DNA of 7,879 bases from a bacterium (GTDB lineage: Bacteria > Tectomicrobia > Entotheonellia > Entotheonellales > Entotheonellaceae), in NCBI GenBank assembly GCA_027294925.1, contig JAPULM010000271.1, positions 1 to 7,879 of the forward strand, given 5' to 3'. The notes beneath the pieces were generated by a model that was not told the DNA's origin, made no database searches, and saw only the letters and a list, made by a program, of their open reading frames with translations. The first letter of the stretch is position 1. Each line of letters opens with the position of its first letter. This document shows, in pieces, positions 5,606-7,879 of the stretch. Both the position numbers and the translations under genes were made by a program.

Positions 5606-7342
5606 TTAAAAGGCCTGATAACGTTTAGCGGCGCGCACAAATTCATGAAACAAAGGATGCGGTCGGTTTGGGCGAGAGGTCAATTCAGGATGAAACTGAG
5701 TAGCGATAAAAAATGGATGCGAGGGGAGGGAGAGGATCTGCATGATACGGTGGTCAGGGGTCATGCCGCAAAAGACCAATCCAGCTTCATTCAGCGCTTC
5801 CTTGTAGGCCGTATTGAGTTCATAGCGATGCCGGAAGCGTTCGTGGATCATGTCTTGGCCGTAGATCCGGTGTACTTGTGTACCTGGCTTTAACAATACA
5901 TCATGCCCGCCCAGCCGTTGTGTCCCCCCAAGATCGCTAATCTCTTCCTGCTCGGGTTGTAAAGCAATCAACGGCTCAGGCGTTTGCGGGTCGAGTTCCG
6001 TGCTGGTTGCTTTTTCAAGACCGCATACATGACGGGCAAATTCGATAGCTGCGAGCTGAAAGCCCAGACAAAGACCGAGATAGGGGATCTGCTGTTTGCG
6101 GGCGTATTGGATGCAACGGATCATACCCTCTGTGCCGCGCAGCCCGTAGCCGCCGGGCACGATGATGCCGTGTGCGTCGTGCAGTGCGTCCTCCACTGGC
6201 TGGTCGTAATCGTCAAGCCTGGTCGTATCGATGAACGCCAGGTTGACATGAACTTGCTCCCACGGTTCGGTGTGCTCAAGGGCATTGGTAATACTGATAT
6301 AAGAATCGCGCATGGACGAATACTTGCCGGCCACCGCAATATTAAGCATCGGGCTTCGCCGTTTGGTGTGATGGACAAACGGTGCAAAGGGGATTACGGC
6401 GCTCTCTTTGGACGGATAAGGCATATTCAGCCGTAAGCGGCTGGTTGTGATCGCGGTCAAGTTTTGCTGATCGAGCAGGTAGGGTAAGGTGTAAATACTG
6501 TCCGTATCGGGATTACTGATGACATGATCGCTCGGCACATTGCAATAGAGGCTAATTTTTTCGCGCACTTTCCGTTGCAGCGGCTCCTTGGAGCGGCAGA
6601 CCACGATATCCGGTTGGATGCCCATTTCCAGAAGCTTTTTGACGCTGTGTTGCGTCGGCTTACTTTTTTGTTCGCCGCTTGCTTCCGCCCATGGCACCAT
6701 GGTGACATGGGCAAACATGATGTTCTCACGCCCTTCGTCGATCATCAGTTCACGGCTTGCTTCGATAAAGTGTAGGTTTTCGATGTCACCCACCGTGCCG
6801 CCGATTTCGACCAAGACAATATCGTATGGTGTTTCTTTCGCCTTCTGGCGAATCAGGTCCTTAATTTCCCCGGTGACGTGTGGCACAATCTGCACATCGC
6901 GCCCTAGGTATTCGCCACGGCGTTCTTTGGCCAAGATTCGCGAGTAAATCTTGCCGGACGTCATGTAGTTAAGATTGTTTAACGTGGTATCGAGAAAACG
7001 TTCATAGGTGCCGAGATCGAGATCACATTCCGTACCATCGTCGAGCACGAAGGTTTCACCATGCCGGTAGGGGTTCAGAGTGCCGGCATCGAGGTTGAGG
7101 TAGCCATCGATTTTCATTGTCGTGACAGAGAACCCTGCGTGCTGCAGAAGGTGAGACAATGAGGCGCTGAACACTCCTTTGCCGACGCCGGACATGACGC
7201 CACCGGTGATAATGATGTACTTACTACGTCCAATGCGGTAGTGTGGCGGGAAGAAATTCAGATACTCAGAATCCTCAGAATCCTCAGAATCCTCAGAATC
7301 ATCCGTTTGTAGACTGATTTCCTCGTGGTCAAGGTCTTTCAT
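5606..7342 (-). CDS. pyrG: CTP synthase with acidic N-terminal extension
   Basis: PyrG aminates UTP to CTP using ATP and glutamine, in the cytosol, as a tetramer allosterically activated by GTP. The chosen protein has 578 residues against 545 in E. coli. The extra length is mainly an N-terminal extension (1-38) with an acidic (DSE)4 repeat at 15-26. The synthase domain follows: GGVMSGVGKG (47-56), KIDGYLNLD (77-85), DLDLGTYERF (107-116), VEIGGTVGD (178-186; D109 and E179 match the Mg ligands D72 and E140 of E. coli) and the UTP-site KSKPTQ (226-231). The glutaminase domain carries GLCLGFQ with nucleophile C425, and QFHPE with H551 and E553, so the triad is complete. The ATG at 7342 has AGGA 7 bases upstream; ATGs further upstream lack one. 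The 134-base gap after purN shows no clear promoter. KIDGYLN replaces the usual KIDPYLN or KLDPYIN. Confidence 0.97.
   Translation of the reverse strand: MKDLDHEEISLQTDDSEDSEDSEDSEYLNFFPPHYRIGRSKYIIITGGVMSGVGKGVFSASLSHLLQHAGFSVTTMKIDGYLNLDAGTLNPYRHGETFVLDDGTECDLDLGTYERFLDTTLNNLNYMTSGKIYSRILAKERRGEYLGRDVQIVPHVTGEIKDLIRQKAKETPYDIVLVEIGGTVGDIENLHFIEASRELMIDEGRENIMFAHVTMVPWAEASGEQKSKPTQHSVKKLLEMGIQPDIVVCRSKEPLQRKVREKISLYCNVPSDHVISNPDTDSIYTLPYLLDQQNLTAITTSRLRLNMPYPSKESAVIPFAPFVHHTKRRSPMLNIAVAGKYSSMRDSYISITNALEHTEPWEQVHVNLAFIDTTRLDDYDQPVEDALHDAHGIIVPGGYGLRGTEGMIRCIQYARKQQIPYLGLCLGFQLAAIEFARHVCGLEKATSTELDPQTPEPLIALQPEQEEISDLGGTQRLGGHDVLLKPGTQVHRIYGQDMIHERFRHRYELNTAYKEALNEAGLVFCGMTPDHRIMQILSLPSHPFFIATQFHPELTSRPNRPHPLFHEFVRAAKRYQAF
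7266..7300. repeat. 9-base tandem repeat in the 5' end of pyrG
   Basis: The unit TCAGAATCC (plus strand) is present 3.9 times without a mismatch, the last copy lacking its final base. Read on the minus strand it encodes Asp-Ser-Glu four times. Because the unit is a multiple of three, copy-number changes would lengthen or shorten the acidic tail of PyrG without breaking the frame. The identical units suggest recent expansion. Confidence 0.92.
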
Positions 7343-7349
7343 GGCGGCG

Positions 7350-7353
7350 TCCT
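7350..7353 (-). promoter_or_regulatory. Ribosome binding site that sets the pyrG start
   Basis: AGGA on the minus strand lies 7 bases before the ATG at 7342. The in-frame ATG at 7372 and the upstream end of the open frame at 7465 have no such site. This supports a start that keeps the whole DSE repeat but excludes the upstream cysteine-rich and histidine-rich translation. Confidence 0.55.
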
Positions 7354-7476
7354 GTGTACGCTGAGGTTGCATGGCATCAAGGAGAGTAACAACGCTACAG
7401 ATCAATAATTGCAGTTTGCATTTACCCGCGTAATGGTGGCAGCTGCGGGCAGAGAAAGCAAGCAAAAAGTCGTGCT

Positions 7477-7879
7477 CTATGGGGTCGAGGGGCGGATGCT
7501 GACCCGCCGGTTTTTGATCTCTAAGCGGTTTTCGGCGTACAGCTGGATGGCTTTGGGATAGATCTCACATTCGGCTGTAAAGACGCGTGCTGCGAGCGTC
7601 TCAACGCTGTCGTCGTCCTCGACGGGCACGGTTTTTTGCAAGATGATGGGGCCTTGGTCGTATTGTTCATCTGCGAAATGTACGGTACAGCCGCTTACCT
7701 TCACGCCGGACTCGATGACCGCACGGTGCACTCGGTCGCCGTACAGGCCTTTGCCGCCAAATGCCGGTAGGAGTGCCGGATGAATATTCATGACGCGGCC
7801 GACCAGATGCGCTGCGGGGCGATAGAGCGATAGAAAGCCGGCCAATACGACTAGATCAATATCGTAACGGGCCAAAACG
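7477..7879 (-). CDS. purN: Phosphoribosylglycinamide formyltransferase (C-terminal part)
   Basis: PurN transfers a formyl group from 10-formyl-tetrahydrofolate to GAR, giving FGAR, the third step of purine synthesis and the substrate of the PurL encoded nearby. The window holds about 134 codons, the C-terminal two thirds of a protein usually near 200 residues; the start lies beyond the right edge. The visible part opens with VLARYDIDLVVLAGFLS. It contains NIHPALLP, whose Asn and His match catalytic N106 and H108 of E. coli, and TVHFADEQYDQGPIILQ, whose second Asp (in YDQG) matches D144. The loop GGKGLYGDRVH differs from the E. coli sequence and resembles, from memory, PurN of Bacteroidetes and other non-enteric bacteria. 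The stop (TAG, 7479-7477) is 134 bases before the pyrG start. No terminator is visible, so read-through into pyrG is plausible. Confidence 0.95.
   Translation of the reverse strand, partial: VLARYDIDLVVLAGFLSLYRPAAHLVGRVMNIHPALLPAFGGKGLYGDRVHRAVIESGVKVSGCTVHFADEQYDQGPIILQKTVPVEDDDSVETLAARVFTAECEIYPKAIQLYAENRLEIKNRRVSIRPSTP

Noticed and set aside
5581..5646. purL starts at ATG 5646 or ATG 5598
   Set aside because: Neither has a Shine-Dalgarno sequence, and 5646 would overlap pyrG by 41 bases. The GTG at 5580 has GAGGAGG at a 5-base spacing.
5984..6947. Longer plus-strand frames (150 and 119 codons) inside pyrG
   Set aside because: They are antisense to strongly conserved PyrG domains and show no independent protein family features.
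7343..7465. N-terminal extension of PyrG up to 7465
   Set aside because: This stretch translates to a poorly protein-like sequence, and the ATG at 7342 is the first with a ribosome binding site.
7873..7875. TTG at 7875-7873 as the purN start
   Set aside because: The frame continues to the window edge and the sequence around it aligns with the middle of PurN, so this Leu codon is internal and the gene is truncated by the window.

Overview
The window is a piece of bacterial chromosome in which every supportable gene lies on the minus strand. Read in the direction of transcription (right to left), the order is purN (its 5' part is outside the window), pyrG, purL, an unrecognised small gene, a 364-base non-coding stretch, sanA, a class I SAM-dependent methyltransferase, and the first 24 codons of a PHP-domain gene that runs off the left edge. 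No tRNA, rRNA, CRISPR array, insertion sequence or toxin-antitoxin pair is visible.

Right part (2065-7879) is a nucleotide-biosynthesis block. PurN adds the first formyl group of the purine ring. PurL carries out the ATP-dependent step of FGAM synthesis that follows it. PyrG makes CTP from UTP. Only 25 bases separate pyrG from purL, and 30 separate purL from the small gene, so these three probably share a transcript. PurL is the roughly 990-residue form: two PurS-like units are fused in front of the PurL core and the C-terminal glutaminase of the enterobacterial enzyme is absent. A separate purQ is therefore expected elsewhere. PyrG has an unusual acidic N-terminal extension containing a 9-base tandem repeat that encodes (Asp-Ser-Glu)4. 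The small gene after purL has no function I can recognise.

Middle part (1701-2064) is non-coding. It holds a nested inverted repeat of about 100 bases, a shorter hairpin, and a cluster of TGACA/TGTCA half-sites just upstream of sanA.

Left part (1-1700) holds sanA, a membrane-anchored DUF218 protein linked in E. coli to envelope barrier function, then the methyltransferase 36 bases later, then the start of an endonuclease Q-like PHP gene whose ribosome binding site can fold into a hairpin.

The organism is probably Gram-negative, because SanA is an inner-membrane/envelope protein of such bacteria. It is not a typical enteric gammaproteobacterium, given the PurS-PurL fusion without glutaminase and the non-enteric PyrG and PurN sequence variants. 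From memory, this PurL type is familiar from deltaproteobacteria and several other phyla. I cannot place the phylum from the window alone. Nothing here amounts to an evident new defence or mobile system. The best leads are the small gene in the purine operon, the nested inverted repeat and the PyrG extension.
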